Assembly (NCBI RefSeq): GCF_008120935.1
Contig: NZ_RDBO01000052.1
Coordinates: forward strand, 12,471 to 48,359
Direction of reading: 5' to 3'
DNA: 35,889 nt
Origin: Streptomyces sp. sk2.1
GTDB lineage: Bacteria > Actinomycetota > Actinomycetes > Streptomycetales > Streptomycetaceae
Part shown: positions 1 to 8,782 of the stretch, piece after piece
Layout: every line of letters begins with the position of its first letter
How positions within the stretch are numbered: position 1 is the first letter of the stretch
Position numbers and translations under genes: made by a program
The notes under the pieces: generated by a model
What the model saw: the letters and a program-made list of their open reading frames with translations, nothing else
Told to the model about the DNA's origin: nothing
Databases searched by the model: none

Positions 1-2078
1 TGCTGGACGAGACGGTGTTCACGCAGGCCGGTCTGTTCGCGGTGGAGTCGGCCCTGTTCGCCCTGGTGTCCTGGCTGGGGGTGCGTCCGGATGCGGTGAT
101 GGGGCACTCGGTGGGCGAGATCACGGCGGCCTGGGCGGCGGGGGTGTTCTCCCTGGAGGACGCCTGTGTCCTGGTCGCGGCGCGCGGTGGGCTGATGCAG
201 GCGGCCCGTTCGGGTGGTGCGATGGTCGCGATCGCCGCCCCCGAGAGCGAGGTCACCGAGCACCTGGCCGCGTATGAGGGGCGGGTGTCGGTGGCGGCGG
301 TCAACGGGCCCGCCGCCGTGGTGGTCTCCGGCGACACCGACGCCGTGACCGAGATCGCCGACCACTTCCGCGAACAGGACACCCGCACCAAGCGCCTGAC
401 CGTCTCCCACGCCTTTCATTCCTCGCACATGGACACGGCCGCCGAAGCGTTCGAGCAGGCCCTGGCCGGGGTCGTCTTCCACGAACCGTCCCTGGCCGTG
501 GTCTCGAACATCACCGGCGAGACGGCCGGTGAGGGGGAGCTGACCACCCCCGCCTACTGGGCACGGCACATCCGGGCGGCGGTCCGTTTCCACGACGGCA
601 TCACCACCCTCCGTACCCGTGGCATCACCACCTACCTGGAGCTGGGCCCGGACCCGGTCCTGACCTCCATGGTCCGTGACACCCTTGACGCCCTGGATGG
701 TCAGGGCGCCGCCGTGGCGGCGGCGTGTGTGCTCCAGAAGGGGAAGGACGAGACCCGGACGATGCCGCGTGCTCTGGCCGTGGCGTTTGCCTCCGGTGCC
801 GAGACCGACTGGGCCCCGCTGCTGGGCGCCGGTCGGCGGATCGCCCTGCCGACCTATGCCTTCCAGCGCAAGCGGTACTGGATCGACGTCCCCGACCTCA
901 CAGCCCCGACCACCGGCACCGGCACCGGCACCGTCACCGACGCCCCGACCGACGCCGAGTCCGTGGAATCCGAGGAGGACGGCGAGAGCTGGGTCGGACA
1001 GCTGCGTGGGCTGACCGACGGGCAGCGCATCACGCTGATCGCCGACCTGATCCGCCGTCACACCGCCGAGATCCTGGAGTACGACACCGAGGACGAGGTC
1101 GATCGGGCGCTCCCGTTCAAGGAGTTGGGCTACAACTCGCTGACGTCGGTGGAGCTGCGCAGCCGGCTGGCCGCCGACCTCGGCATCGCCCTGCCGTCCT
1201 CCCTCGTCTACGACCACCCCACCCCCGAGGTGCTGGCCGGTCACATCGTGGCGGCGCTGCTCGGGACCGCCGGCCCGGCCGACCTTCCCACGGCTGCGAC
1301 CGCCGCCCACGACGAGCCCCTGGCCGTCGTGGGCATGGCCTGCCGCTACCCGGGCGGCGTGACCTCGCCGGAGGACCTGTGGCAGCTGGTCGCCTCCGGC
1401 ATCGACGCCATCGGCCCGCTGCCCGACGGCCGGGGCTGGGACCTCGACGCGCTCTACGACCCCGAGCGCGGCACCCCCGACACGACGTACACCCGGCACG
1501 GCGGTTTCGTGTACGACGCCGACACCTTCGACGCCGAGTTCTTCGGGATCAGCCCGCGCGAGGCCCAGGCGATGGACCCCCAGCAGCGGCTGCTGCTGGA
1601 AACGGCCTGGGAATCCCTTGAGACCGCAGGCATCGTTCCCCGCACCCTCAAGGGCAGCCGTACGGGTGTGTTCGTCGGGGCGATGACCCAGGAGTACGGG
1701 CCCCGCCTCCACGAACCCGCGAAGGACGCCGGAGGCTATCTCCTGACGGGGACGACGGCGAGTGTGGCGTCGGGTCGGGTTGCTTATGCGTTGGGTCTTG
1801 AGGGTCCGGCGGTGACGGTGGACACGGCGTGTTCGGCGTCGTTGGTGGCGTTGCATCTGGCGGCGCAGTCGTTGCGCAGTGGTGAGTGCGGGCTTGCTCT
1901 TGCGGGTGGGGCGACGGTGATGGCGTCGCCGGGGATGTTCGTGGAGTTCTCGCGTCAGCAGGGGTTGTCGGGGGACGGGCGGTGCAGGGCGTTCTCGTCG
2001 GATGCGGACGGGACGGCGTGGGGCGAGGGTGTCGGGGGCGGTGGGCGGGTTGCGTCGTCAGGTGGGTTCCCATCGTGA
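1..2078 (+). CDS. Type I modular polyketide synthase, C-terminal part (AT-ACP-truncated KS), 5' end outside window
   Basis: The frame is already open at base 3, so the protein begins upstream. It starts inside an acyltransferase domain: GHSVGE near base 105 and HAFH near base 412 are both signatures of malonyl-CoA-specific ATs. The post-AT signature YAFQRKRYW follows near base 858. No ketoreductase, dehydratase or enoylreductase lies before the acyl carrier protein (about 1000-1260), so this module should leave a beta-keto group. The ACP reads GYNSL, where GxDSL is usual; the phosphopantetheine serine is codon 1137-1139. A ketosynthase begins near 1315 with active-site Cys at 1830-1832 (DTACSAS). 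It ends at a stop soon after GEGVG (near 2036), so the second half with both catalytic histidines (HGTGT and NIGH motifs) is missing. Neither other plus frame continues it. The last domain should be inactive; a real truncation and a misassembly at a PKS repeat are both possible. Confidence 0.93.
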   Translation, partial: LDETVFTQAGLFAVESALFALVSWLGVRPDAVMGHSVGEITAAWAAGVFSLEDACVLVAARGGLMQAARSGGAMVAIAAPESEVTEHLAAYEGRVSVAAVNGPAAVVVSGDTDAVTEIADHFREQDTRTKRLTVSHAFHSSHMDTAAEAFEQALAGVVFHEPSLAVVSNITGETAGEGELTTPAYWARHIRAAVRFHDGITTLRTRGITTYLELGPDPVLTSMVRDTLDALDGQGAAVAAACVLQKGKDETRTMPRALAVAFASGAETDWAPLLGAGRRIALPTYAFQRKRYWIDVPDLTAPTTGTGTGTVTDAPTDAESVESEEDGESWVGQLRGLTDGQRITLIADLIRRHTAEILEYDTEDEVDRALPFKELGYNSLTSVELRSRLAADLGIALPSSLVYDHPTPEVLAGHIVAALLGTAGPADLPTAATAAHDEPLAVVGMACRYPGGVTSPEDLWQLVASGIDAIGPLPDGRGWDLDALYDPERGTPDTTYTRHGGFVYDADTFDAEFFGISPREAQAMDPQQRLLLETAWESLETAGIVPRTLKGSRTGVFVGAMTQEYGPRLHEPAKDAGGYLLTGTTASVASGRVAYALGLEGPAVTVDTACSASLVALHLAAQSLRSGECGLALAGGATVMASPGMFVEFSRQQGLSGDGRCRAFSSDADGTAWGEGVGGGGRVASSGGFPS

Positions 2079-2383
2079 CCGCCTCCTCGGCTGCGGGGGA
2101 CGTGCGGGCGTGGTCGTCGGCCGGTCGTGCACCGGTCGTGCTGCGCTGCGTGGTCGCGGTGAGCATGGGGCGGGTCCTTCCTGTGCTGCGGGGCCGGTCG
2201 CGGGGCGCCGTGCCGGTGGGGCGGGGCCTTACGGGTCCATGTGCGGCGCCGTTCCTCCCACCGGGCGCTTTCGGGGGTTCGACATCAGTTTTCCCCGGCA
2301 CGGCCCCTCGCACGTCGTCCCTCCGCAGCGTTTTCCGGCTACCACGGCTGCGGTATCCGCTCCCGCCCCCTGCGACCCGGCGG
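2079..2383. other. Non-coding gap after the truncated PKS
   Basis: These 305 bases separate the PKS stop from the end of the minus-strand response regulator. All frames give Arg/Pro/Gly-rich translations without a recognisable motif, and none resembles the missing ketosynthase half, a thioesterase or a docking domain. I see no strong terminator hairpin or insertion-sequence end. Confidence 0.5.
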
Positions 2384-3079
2384 CTACACGGGGGTCCGCG
2401 ACGGCCCCGGCTCGGCCGCCGGGCTGACCAGGCCGCACTGGTAGGCGATGACGACGAGCTGGGCCCGGTCGCGGGCCGCCAGCTTGGTCATGGCCCGGTT
2501 GACGTGGGTCTTGGCGGTCAGCGGGCTGACGACCAGCCGCTCCGCGATCTCGTCGTTCGACAGTCCGAGCGCCACCAGCCCCACCACGTCGTGTTCCCTC
2601 GGCGTCAGGCACTCCAGCCGCTCGTGCACGCCCGCCGGGCACGGTTCCGGCTGCGAGAGGAAGCGTTCGATCAGCACCCGGGTCGCCGACGGGGACAGCA
2701 GTGCCTCACCGGCCGCGACGGTGCGTACCGCGTCCAGGAGCTCATCGGGCCGGGCCCCCTTGCCCAGGAATCCGCTCGCCCCGGCGCGCAGGGCCTCGGC
2801 GACGTGCTCGTCGTCCTCGAAGGTGGTCAGGACGAGCACCCTCACCCCGGCGAGGTCCCCGGACTCGCTGATGTGCCGGGTGGCGTCCAGACCGTCCATC
2901 CCCGGCATCCGGATGTCCATCAGGACCACGTCGGGGTGCTGCTCGCGGGCCAGTTCCAGCGCTTCGCGCCCGTCGGCCGCCTCCCCCACCGTCTCCATGT
3001 CGTCCGTGGAGTCGAACAGCATCCTGAAGGTGCCCCGCAGCAGGGCCTGGTCATCGGCAAGCAGTACGCGGATCGTCAT
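2384..3079 (-). CDS. NarL/LuxR-family response regulator
   Basis: This 231-residue cytoplasmic DNA-binding regulator is phosphorylated by a cognate histidine kinase. The receiver domain (about 1-120) has the acidic pair D9-D10, phospho-acceptor D55 in MDIRMPGMDG, the switch threonine in VLTT and the conserved lysine in FLGK. A LuxR-type HTH follows (about 155-215: LTPREHDVVGLVALGLSNDEI, then SPLTAKTHVNRAMTKL). The start overlaps the end of the upstream kinase gene by 29 bp, so the two are probably translationally coupled and form a pair. The target genes cannot be read from the sequence. Proximity to the PKS makes a role in its control possible, but nothing shows it. Confidence 0.95.
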   Translation of the reverse strand: MTIRVLLADDQALLRGTFRMLFDSTDDMETVGEAADGREALELAREQHPDVVLMDIRMPGMDGLDATRHISESGDLAGVRVLVLTTFEDDEHVAEALRAGASGFLGKGARPDELLDAVRTVAAGEALLSPSATRVLIERFLSQPEPCPAGVHERLECLTPREHDVVGLVALGLSNDEIAERLVVSPLTAKTHVNRAMTKLAARDRAQLVVIAYQCGLVSPAAEPGPSRTPV

Positions 3080-4289
3080 GCCCGTCCCTCCTCGGTGGTT
3101 CGCCCATGGCCAGGCCGGGGCGCAGGGGCAGTTCGGCCGTCACGGTGAAGCCGCCCTCCGGACGTGCTCCCGCGTACAGCCGGCCGCCGACCGTGGAGGC
3201 CCTTTCGCGCATCCCGATCAGCCCGTGCCCCGTCCCGGGTCGGGCGTGCCGTCCGCCGCGTCCGTCGTCCTCGACGGTGATCGTCAGCCGTTCGGGGTGG
3301 TAGTGCAGGAACAGCCGGGCGTGGTCGGCCCCGGCGTGCTTGTGCACGTTGGTCAGGGCCTCCTGCACGATGCGGTACGCGGCCAGGTCGATGGCCGGGG
3401 CCAGTGGTTCCGCGGTGCCCAGCCGGGTGTGGCTCACGGACAGACCGGCGTACTCGAACGAGGCCAGGAGCTCCGGCACCCGGGCGAGGCCCGGCATCGG
3501 ATCGCGCGGCGCCACCGGATCGCCGGACTGCCGCAGCAGCCCCACGGTCACCCGTAATTCGTCCAGGGCCGAGCGGCTGGTGTCCCGGATGTCCTCCAGC
3601 GCGGCCAGGATCCGTTCCGGGTGCCGTTCCACCAGGTGGGCGGCGACCCCGGCCTGGGCGTTGATCAGGGCGATGTGGTGGGCGACGATGTCGTGCAGTT
3701 CGCGGGCGATCCGTACCCGTTCGGCCGCCACCCGCTGCTGTGCCTCCTGCTCGCGCGTCCGCTCCGCGTGTTCCGCCCGTTCCTCCACCGCCGCGACGTA
3801 GGCGCGGCGCGAGCGCACGCCGTCCCCGACGGCCGCCGGCAGGGCGGTCCACGCCAGCATCGCCGCGTTGTCGGGGGCCAGCCACGAGTGGGGGTCGCAG
3901 AGCACGGCCGCGCCCACCAGGACGGCGGCCGAGACCGACGCCGCGGTCCAGGTGACGCGCCGGTCGGTGAGCACGCCGACGGTGTAGACCGACACCAGGA
4001 CGGAGTTGATAACCAGTGGGCTCTCGCGGAAGCCGAGCACCTGGAAGGCCACTCCGCAGCCGACCGCGACGGCAAGTACGCCGACCGGGTGACGGTACCG
4101 CCACAGCAGTGCCGAGCAGCCCACTCCCGCGAGCACGACGGCGGACCAGCGCAGGGAGAAATGGCGCTCGTGCGGGACGATGGACGCGGCCACGACCGAC
4201 AGCACGAACAGCACCGTCACGCCCAGCACGTCCAGCGCGCCGTTGCGGCCCCGGTCCCGTCGCCGCCATCCGCTGATCACCACCGCCAT
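3051..4289 (-). CDS. DesK/NarX-type sensor histidine kinase
   Basis: This 412-residue membrane kinase has about five hydrophobic segments in residues 20-135, a short helical linker (about 160-190) and a HisKA_3 dimerisation domain with phospho-acceptor H199 in RIARELHDIVAHHI. The ATP-binding domain carries the N box (AYRIVQEALTNVHKHA) and G boxes (DDGRGG, GTGHGLIGMRER). The membrane part has no long extracellular loop, so the signal is probably sensed in or near the membrane. It forms a two-gene operon with the response regulator that overlaps its 3' end. It is transcribed divergently from the MoxR ATPase gene across about 280 bp. Confidence 0.94.
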   Translation of the reverse strand: MAVVISGWRRRDRGRNGALDVLGVTVLFVLSVVAASIVPHERHFSLRWSAVVLAGVGCSALLWRYRHPVGVLAVAVGCGVAFQVLGFRESPLVINSVLVSVYTVGVLTDRRVTWTAASVSAAVLVGAAVLCDPHSWLAPDNAAMLAWTALPAAVGDGVRSRRAYVAAVEERAEHAERTREQEAQQRVAAERVRIARELHDIVAHHIALINAQAGVAAHLVERHPERILAALEDIRDTSRSALDELRVTVGLLRQSGDPVAPRDPMPGLARVPELLASFEYAGLSVSHTRLGTAEPLAPAIDLAAYRIVQEALTNVHKHAGADHARLFLHYHPERLTITVEDDGRGGRHARPGTGHGLIGMRERASTVGGRLYAGARPEGGFTVTAELPLRPGLAMGEPPRRDGHDDPRTACR

Positions 4290-4567
4290 GCCACCACCGT
4301 AGGGTCGGCGGCCGGGCCGGGCATCGCGTCAAAGGACCGGCCGGCCCGCGTCCGGCGGCCCCGCGCCGCCCGCCCGCCCCACGGACCCGCCCGGTACGCG
4401 CGAACGGCGATCCGGGCCCGTTCGGGCGGCGGTTCGGGCCGTTCGGGTGCCGGGGCGGCCGCCCGGCGTACCGCCGGAACGCGGGTGGGACGGTTATTCG
4501 GATGCGTCGTCCGGCTCGCGGCGCCCACACTGTGCGAGTACGTCGAACGGTCCGGACGCACCGGGCC

Positions 4568-5653
4568 ATGCCCGCCCCGGGAGTGTTCAGTTTGCAGGCA
4601 GCCGTCACCGTCACGCCCGCCCGTGTCCCCGAACTGCTGCTCGGCCTCGCCACCGTGCGCCCCGTCTTCCTGTGGGGTGCTCCCGGAATCGGCAAGTCGT
4701 CGCTGGTCCGGAACTTCGCCGAGTCGCTGGGACTCGAATGCGTCAGTCTGCTCGGTACGCAGCTGGCGCCCGAGGACCTCATCGGGGTGCCGCAGATCCG
4801 TGACGGCAGGTCCGTGTTCTGCCCGCCCGAGGCCATCGCGAGAGACGAGCCGTACTGCCTCTTCCTCGACGAACTGAACGCCGCGACGCCCGATGTGCAG
4901 AAGGCGTTCTACTCCCTGATCCTCGACCGGCGCATCGGTTCGTACGAGCTTCCGGCCGGGTCGATCGTCATCGGCGCCGGGAACCGCGCGACCGACAACG
5001 CGCTGGCCCGGCCGATCGCCTCCGCGCTGGTGAACCGCCTCACCCATGTCCATCTGCGCGCCTCCGCCACGGACTGGCTCGTGTGGGCGGGTGAGAACGG
5101 CATCCACCCGTGGGTCGTCGACCACCTCACCGACCGGCCCGACCACCTCTGGTCGCAGCCGCCCAAGACCGAGGAGCCGTTCTCCACCCCGCGTTCCTGG
5201 CACATGCTCTCCGACGCCCTGCACTCCTTCGGGCCGACGCTGGACGAGGAGACGCTCAAGGTCGTCGCGCACGGCACGCTCACTCCGGCGCACGCCGTCG
5301 CGTTCTGCGGCTACGTCAAGATCGTGCGGCACGCCCACGGCATCGACGCGATCATCAAGGGCGACGCGTCCTGGCCCCGCCGGATCGAGGACCGCGACCT
5401 GCTCTACTACCTGGCCGACGCGTTCCGGGGCCGGCTGGTCAAGGAGCTGCCCGCCGCCAAGGAGCAGATCTCGCCCGTGCTGCGGCAGACGGCCCACCGG
5501 GCCAAGTCGCTGCTCGTCCAGCTCGCCGAGATCTCCGTCGAGGTCGCCCAGACCGTGATCCGGGACGACGAGGACGGACAGCCCGTGCTGCCCGCCTGGT
5601 TCCTCGTCGAGGCCGCCCGCGACATGCCGCGCCTGGTCGAGGCCCGCCGGTGA
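4568..5653 (+). CDS. MoxR-type AAA+ ATPase
   Basis: This 361-residue protein has Walker A GAPGIGKS (37-44), Walker B LFLDELN (about 98-104), a sensor-1-like GAGN and a downstream arginine in ALVNRLTHVHL that fits an arginine finger. MoxR-type ATPases are known to work with VWA-domain partners as chaperone-like remodelling or metal-insertion machines. Here the next gene encodes a VWA protein and starts inside this gene's stop codon, so the two are probably made in fixed ratio and act together. The start at 4568 (MPAPGVF) was chosen because upstream residues are Arg-rich and unlike the family; GTG 4583 is an alternative. The ribosome-binding site is weak. The substrate is unknown. Confidence 0.9.
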   Translation: MPAPGVFSLQAAVTVTPARVPELLLGLATVRPVFLWGAPGIGKSSLVRNFAESLGLECVSLLGTQLAPEDLIGVPQIRDGRSVFCPPEAIARDEPYCLFLDELNAATPDVQKAFYSLILDRRIGSYELPAGSIVIGAGNRATDNALARPIASALVNRLTHVHLRASATDWLVWAGENGIHPWVVDHLTDRPDHLWSQPPKTEEPFSTPRSWHMLSDALHSFGPTLDEETLKVVAHGTLTPAHAVAFCGYVKIVRHAHGIDAIIKGDASWPRRIEDRDLLYYLADAFRGRLVKELPAAKEQISPVLRQTAHRAKSLLVQLAEISVEVAQTVIRDDEDGQPVLPAWFLVEAARDMPRLVEARR

Positions 5654-7449
5654 GCCGTGCGTCGCACGGGAAGAAGGCCCGCAACGACGCGGCGACCGAG
5701 GCGTTCCTCGCCGGCATGGCCATCGTCCGGCGCAACCCGGCCCTCGCCTCGCTGGAGGCCGACGTCTGCCGCAGCCGCGACTGCGACCTGGGTCCGCGCC
5801 ACGGCCTGACCCGCGTCGACTCCAACGGCAGGATCCATGCCCACCCCGACCGCCGTGCCGAGCCGGCCGAGTGGGCCTGGGCCGTCGCCCACAGCGTCGT
5901 CCATCTCGGCTTCGGTCACGTCCCCGCGGACAAGAAGCTCCGCCCGCAGCCCGACCGGTTCGACCTCGCCGCCCGCTGCGTCGTCGTCAACCGCTTCCTG
6001 CTCACCTTTCCCGTCGGCCGCACCCCCGACCACCTGCCGGACTCCTATCCCGACGGCGACGAGGAACAGATCGCCGCCCGGTGGCGCCGCGACGGCATTC
6101 CCGCCGCGTACGAGCACTGCGGTACAGGAGGGGACTCGTCCGACCAGGTCCTCGTGCCGTGGTCGCGATGGCACACCGAGCCGGACTGGCAGCTCGCCTT
6201 CGCCCACGCCCTGACCCGCACCATGTCCGCCGCCATGGACGTCGCGGGCGGCCGGCGCGACACGCTCACCGGCGAACGGCTGCCCGCGCGGCCCTGGGAC
6301 CGGGCGTTCAGCTGGTTCATCTCCTCCTATCCGCTGCTCGGCGGCATCGCGGCGGGCATGAAGGTCGTCGCCGACGCCGAACTCGCCCGTGCCCACGGCA
6401 TCGCGGTCGCCGCCGTGGACGCCTCGCTCGGGGAGATCTACGTCAACCCGCTGCGCCGGTACGACGACGAGGAATGGCGGTTCGTCCTCGCGCACGAGAT
6501 GCTGCACGCCGCCCTGCGCCACGGCGACCGGTGCGGGGGCCGCGACCCGTATCTCTTCAACGTCGCCGCCGATTACGTGATCAACGGCTGGCTCGTCGAG
6601 ATGGACGTCGGCACCATGCCCGAAGGTCTGCTGCACGACCCGGAGTTGAGGGGGCTGTCGACGGAGGAGGTGTACGACCGGATCGTCACCGACACGCGCC
6701 GCATGCGGCGGTTGGCGACCTTGCGGGGCAAGGGGGTCGGCGACGTCCTCGGCGAACCGCTCGACGGCTCCTGCCGCGACTGGGTCGATCTCGACGAGTT
6801 CTACCGGCGGGGCCTGTCCCAGGGGCTCGATCTGCACTCCGCCGGCGAACGGGGGCTGCTGCCCGCCGGACTCGTCCAGGAGATCCGGGCGCTGACCCAT
6901 CCCCCGGTGCCGTGGGACGCCAGGCTGGCCCGCTGGTTCGACGAGTTCGTCCCCCGGCCGGAACCCGTGCGCAGCTACGCGCGGCCCGCCCGCCGGCAGG
7001 CGTCCACTCCCGACATCCCGCGGGCCGGGCGGTACTTCCCTCCCGAGGAGGTCGCCCGCTGCACCTTCGGCGTCGTCCTGGACACCTCCGGCTCCATGAA
7101 CGCGCGCCTGCTCGGCAAGGCGCTCGGTGCCATCGCCTCCTACGCCGAGGCCCGCGACGTCCCGGCCGCCCGGGTGGTGTTCTGCGACGCCGCAGCGTAC
7201 GACGCGGGTTATCTCCCGCCGTCGGAGATCGCCGGCCGGGTCCGGGTCCGCGGACGCGGCGGAACCGTCCTCCAGCCGGGGATCGACCTGCTGCGGCGCG
7301 CGGAGGACTTCCCGCCGACGGCGCCCGTCCTCATCATCACGGACGGCGCCTGCGACGTGCTCCGCGTCCGTACCGAACACGCCTATCTCGTCCCCGAGGG
7401 CGCCCCGCTCCCCTTCACTCCCCGGGGCCCGGTGTTCCGCCTGCGCTAG
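5650..7449 (+). CDS. Metallopeptidase-VWA protein with a duplicated, decayed N-terminal peptidase domain
   Basis: The 599-residue protein starts at GTG 5650, overlapping the TGA of the ATPase gene. The central domain resembles the putative metallopeptidase domain of DUF2201-type VWA proteins: H282-E283-x-x-H286-x4-H291, then a conserved FNVAADYVINGWL segment. The C-terminal VWA-like domain starts at about 470 with MIDAS residues D478-T-S480-G-S482, a threonine in GGTVLQPG and an aspartate in ITDGA. The N-terminal part repeats the peptidase layout: H81-S-V-V-H85-x4-H90 followed by FDLAARCVVVNRFL, with serine in place of the catalytic glutamate. No signal peptide or membrane segment is seen. 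Its end overlaps the convergent MFS gene by 35 bp. The biological target is unknown. Confidence 0.88.
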   Translation: MSRASHGKKARNDAATEAFLAGMAIVRRNPALASLEADVCRSRDCDLGPRHGLTRVDSNGRIHAHPDRRAEPAEWAWAVAHSVVHLGFGHVPADKKLRPQPDRFDLAARCVVVNRFLLTFPVGRTPDHLPDSYPDGDEEQIAARWRRDGIPAAYEHCGTGGDSSDQVLVPWSRWHTEPDWQLAFAHALTRTMSAAMDVAGGRRDTLTGERLPARPWDRAFSWFISSYPLLGGIAAGMKVVADAELARAHGIAVAAVDASLGEIYVNPLRRYDDEEWRFVLAHEMLHAALRHGDRCGGRDPYLFNVAADYVINGWLVEMDVGTMPEGLLHDPELRGLSTEEVYDRIVTDTRRMRRLATLRGKGVGDVLGEPLDGSCRDWVDLDEFYRRGLSQGLDLHSAGERGLLPAGLVQEIRALTHPPVPWDARLARWFDEFVPRPEPVRSYARPARRQASTPDIPRAGRYFPPEEVARCTFGVVLDTSGSMNARLLGKALGAIASYAEARDVPAARVVFCDAAAYDAGYLPPSEIAGRVRVRGRGGTVLQPGIDLLRRAEDFPPTAPVLIITDGACDVLRVRTEHAYLVPEGAPLPFTPRGPVFRLR

Positions 7450-8689
7450 AACGCGTTCCGGTCCGGCCGGTGCCGGTACGGCGGCGGGGGATCGCCCAGG
7501 CGATGCCCACGAGCGCGGTGACCAGGGCGAGGACGGCGTACGCGACCGTGTAGGAGGAGGCGGCGGCGACCGCGCCGGCCGCGAGGGCGCCGAGCCCCGT
7601 ACCCGCGTCGAAGCCGACGTTCCACGCCGTGCCGACGGCCGGTCGCTCCTCCTCCCCCGCGGCGGCGAAGGCGTGCACGAGGGTCAGGTTCTGCAGGCCG
7701 CCGTACGCGACGCCCACGACGAGCATGCCGCCGATCAGCAGGGTCCTGCCGGTCGGGCCGGGGCCGTCGGCCACCCCCGCGCCGATGGCGGCGAGTCCGG
7801 CGGCGCCGAGGAGGAGGAGCGGTGGGATCGCCGGGGCGGCGCCCCTGCGGTCCGCGAAGCCCCCGAAGGCCCAACGGCACAGCGCCGAGGTCCCGGTGAA
7901 CACCAGGAGCGCCAGGTACACCGTGGTCGGGTCGGGGTCCAGGCCCGGTGTGAACGTGAGCACGGCGCCGCCGGCCGAGGTGATCGCGAGCAGCGCGGCG
8001 ATCGGCCCGGTCAGGGCGCGGCGGAGTGCGGCGGTGTCGCGCCGCCCGGCGGACCGGACGGAGTCTTCGGCGGGCCGGTCGAAGGCGCGCAGGGCGCGGG
8101 CCACGGGCGGGGCGAGCGGGATCGCGAGCAGGGGGACGGCGGCGAGCGTGAACACCGGCCAGTACCCGGCCCGTTCGGCGAGCCAGGGGGCGACGGGGAC
8201 GAGCAGGAACTGCGGGGCGGCGATCGCCAGTCCGTAGGCCCCGATCGCGCGGCCGCGGCGCGCGGGCTCGACGAGCACGGCGACTCCCATGGCTCCGCAG
8301 ACGGTGATGATCCCGAAGCCGAGGCCGCGCACCGCCGCGAGCGCCGTCACCGCCCACACGTCGTCGGTGAGGAGGTGCACCGGCGCGGGGGCCCCGAGCA
8401 GGCACGCCCCGAGCATGAGCGTCCGGCGCCAGCCGAGGCGTCCGAGCGTTCTCCCCACGAGCAGTTGGGCGATCACCGTGCAGAGCATCATCACGGCGTT
8501 GACCGCGCCCGCGCCCAGTTCGTCGGCGCCGCCGTCGAGCACCCGGAGCGGAGCGACCGGCATCAGCAGGGCGACGCCCGCGAAACCGAGCGCGGTCGAA
8601 CCGAGCAGGGCCGGCATGCCCGGCGCCCGCCAGACCGACGGGGCGCCGTCGGCGCGGCCTCGCGCATCGTTGGTCCGTCCATCCAGCAT
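7415..8689 (-). CDS. MFS transporter, probable drug or metabolite exporter
   Basis: This 424-residue membrane protein has about twelve hydrophobic segments and a basic loop after the second (GRTLGRLGWRR), the usual motif A position of the major facilitator superfamily. A Gly-rich segment (AVRGLGFGIITVCGAMG) matches the fourth to fifth helices. Export is inferred from the adjacent TetR-type regulator, a common arrangement for efflux pumps; the substrate cannot be told. A TATACC element ends about 9 bases before the ATG, so the transcript may be leaderless. A 10-bp palindrome overlaps that element. Confidence 0.88.
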   Translation of the reverse strand: MLDGRTNDARGRADGAPSVWRAPGMPALLGSTALGFAGVALLMPVAPLRVLDGGADELGAGAVNAVMMLCTVIAQLLVGRTLGRLGWRRTLMLGACLLGAPAPVHLLTDDVWAVTALAAVRGLGFGIITVCGAMGVAVLVEPARRGRAIGAYGLAIAAPQFLLVPVAPWLAERAGYWPVFTLAAVPLLAIPLAPPVARALRAFDRPAEDSVRSAGRRDTAALRRALTGPIAALLAITSAGGAVLTFTPGLDPDPTTVYLALLVFTGTSALCRWAFGGFADRRGAAPAIPPLLLLGAAGLAAIGAGVADGPGPTGRTLLIGGMLVVGVAYGGLQNLTLVHAFAAAGEEERPAVGTAWNVGFDAGTGLGALAAGAVAAASSYTVAYAVLALVTALVGIAWAIPRRRTGTGRTGTRSSAGGTPGPGE

Positions 8690-8697
8690 TCGGCAGA

Positions 8698-8707
8698 TGG
8701 TATACCA
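8698..8707. promoter_or_regulatory. Palindrome overlapping the putative -10 of the MFS gene
   Basis: The perfect palindrome TGGTATACCA lies 9-18 bases upstream of the MFS start codon and contains the TATACC that could serve as its -10. A repressor bound there would block transcription. The neighbouring TetR-type protein is the obvious candidate, but the sequence differs from the palindromes upstream of the tetR gene itself. Confidence 0.4.
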
Positions 8708-8782
8708 GGACGTCGGTGCGGTACGGCCCCGTCGGGACGTGGCCGGGCGGACCCGGCACCGACCCGCCGGGCCGGCACCGGA

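Noticed and set aside
1648..2313. Minus-strand frame of 221 codons across the KS end
   Set aside because: Thr/Pro/Arg-rich antisense shadow of the PKS codons without any motif.
2036..2383. Continuation of the ketosynthase in another frame after GEGVG
   Set aside because: Translations of both other plus frames lack the expected LLVERL, HGTGT or NIGH motifs and are Arg/Gly-rich, so a simple frameshift does not explain the break.
8370..8382. GTGCAC inside the MFS gene as a further operator
   Set aside because: Single copies within coding sequence are expected by chance at this base composition and lack the 22-bp partner.
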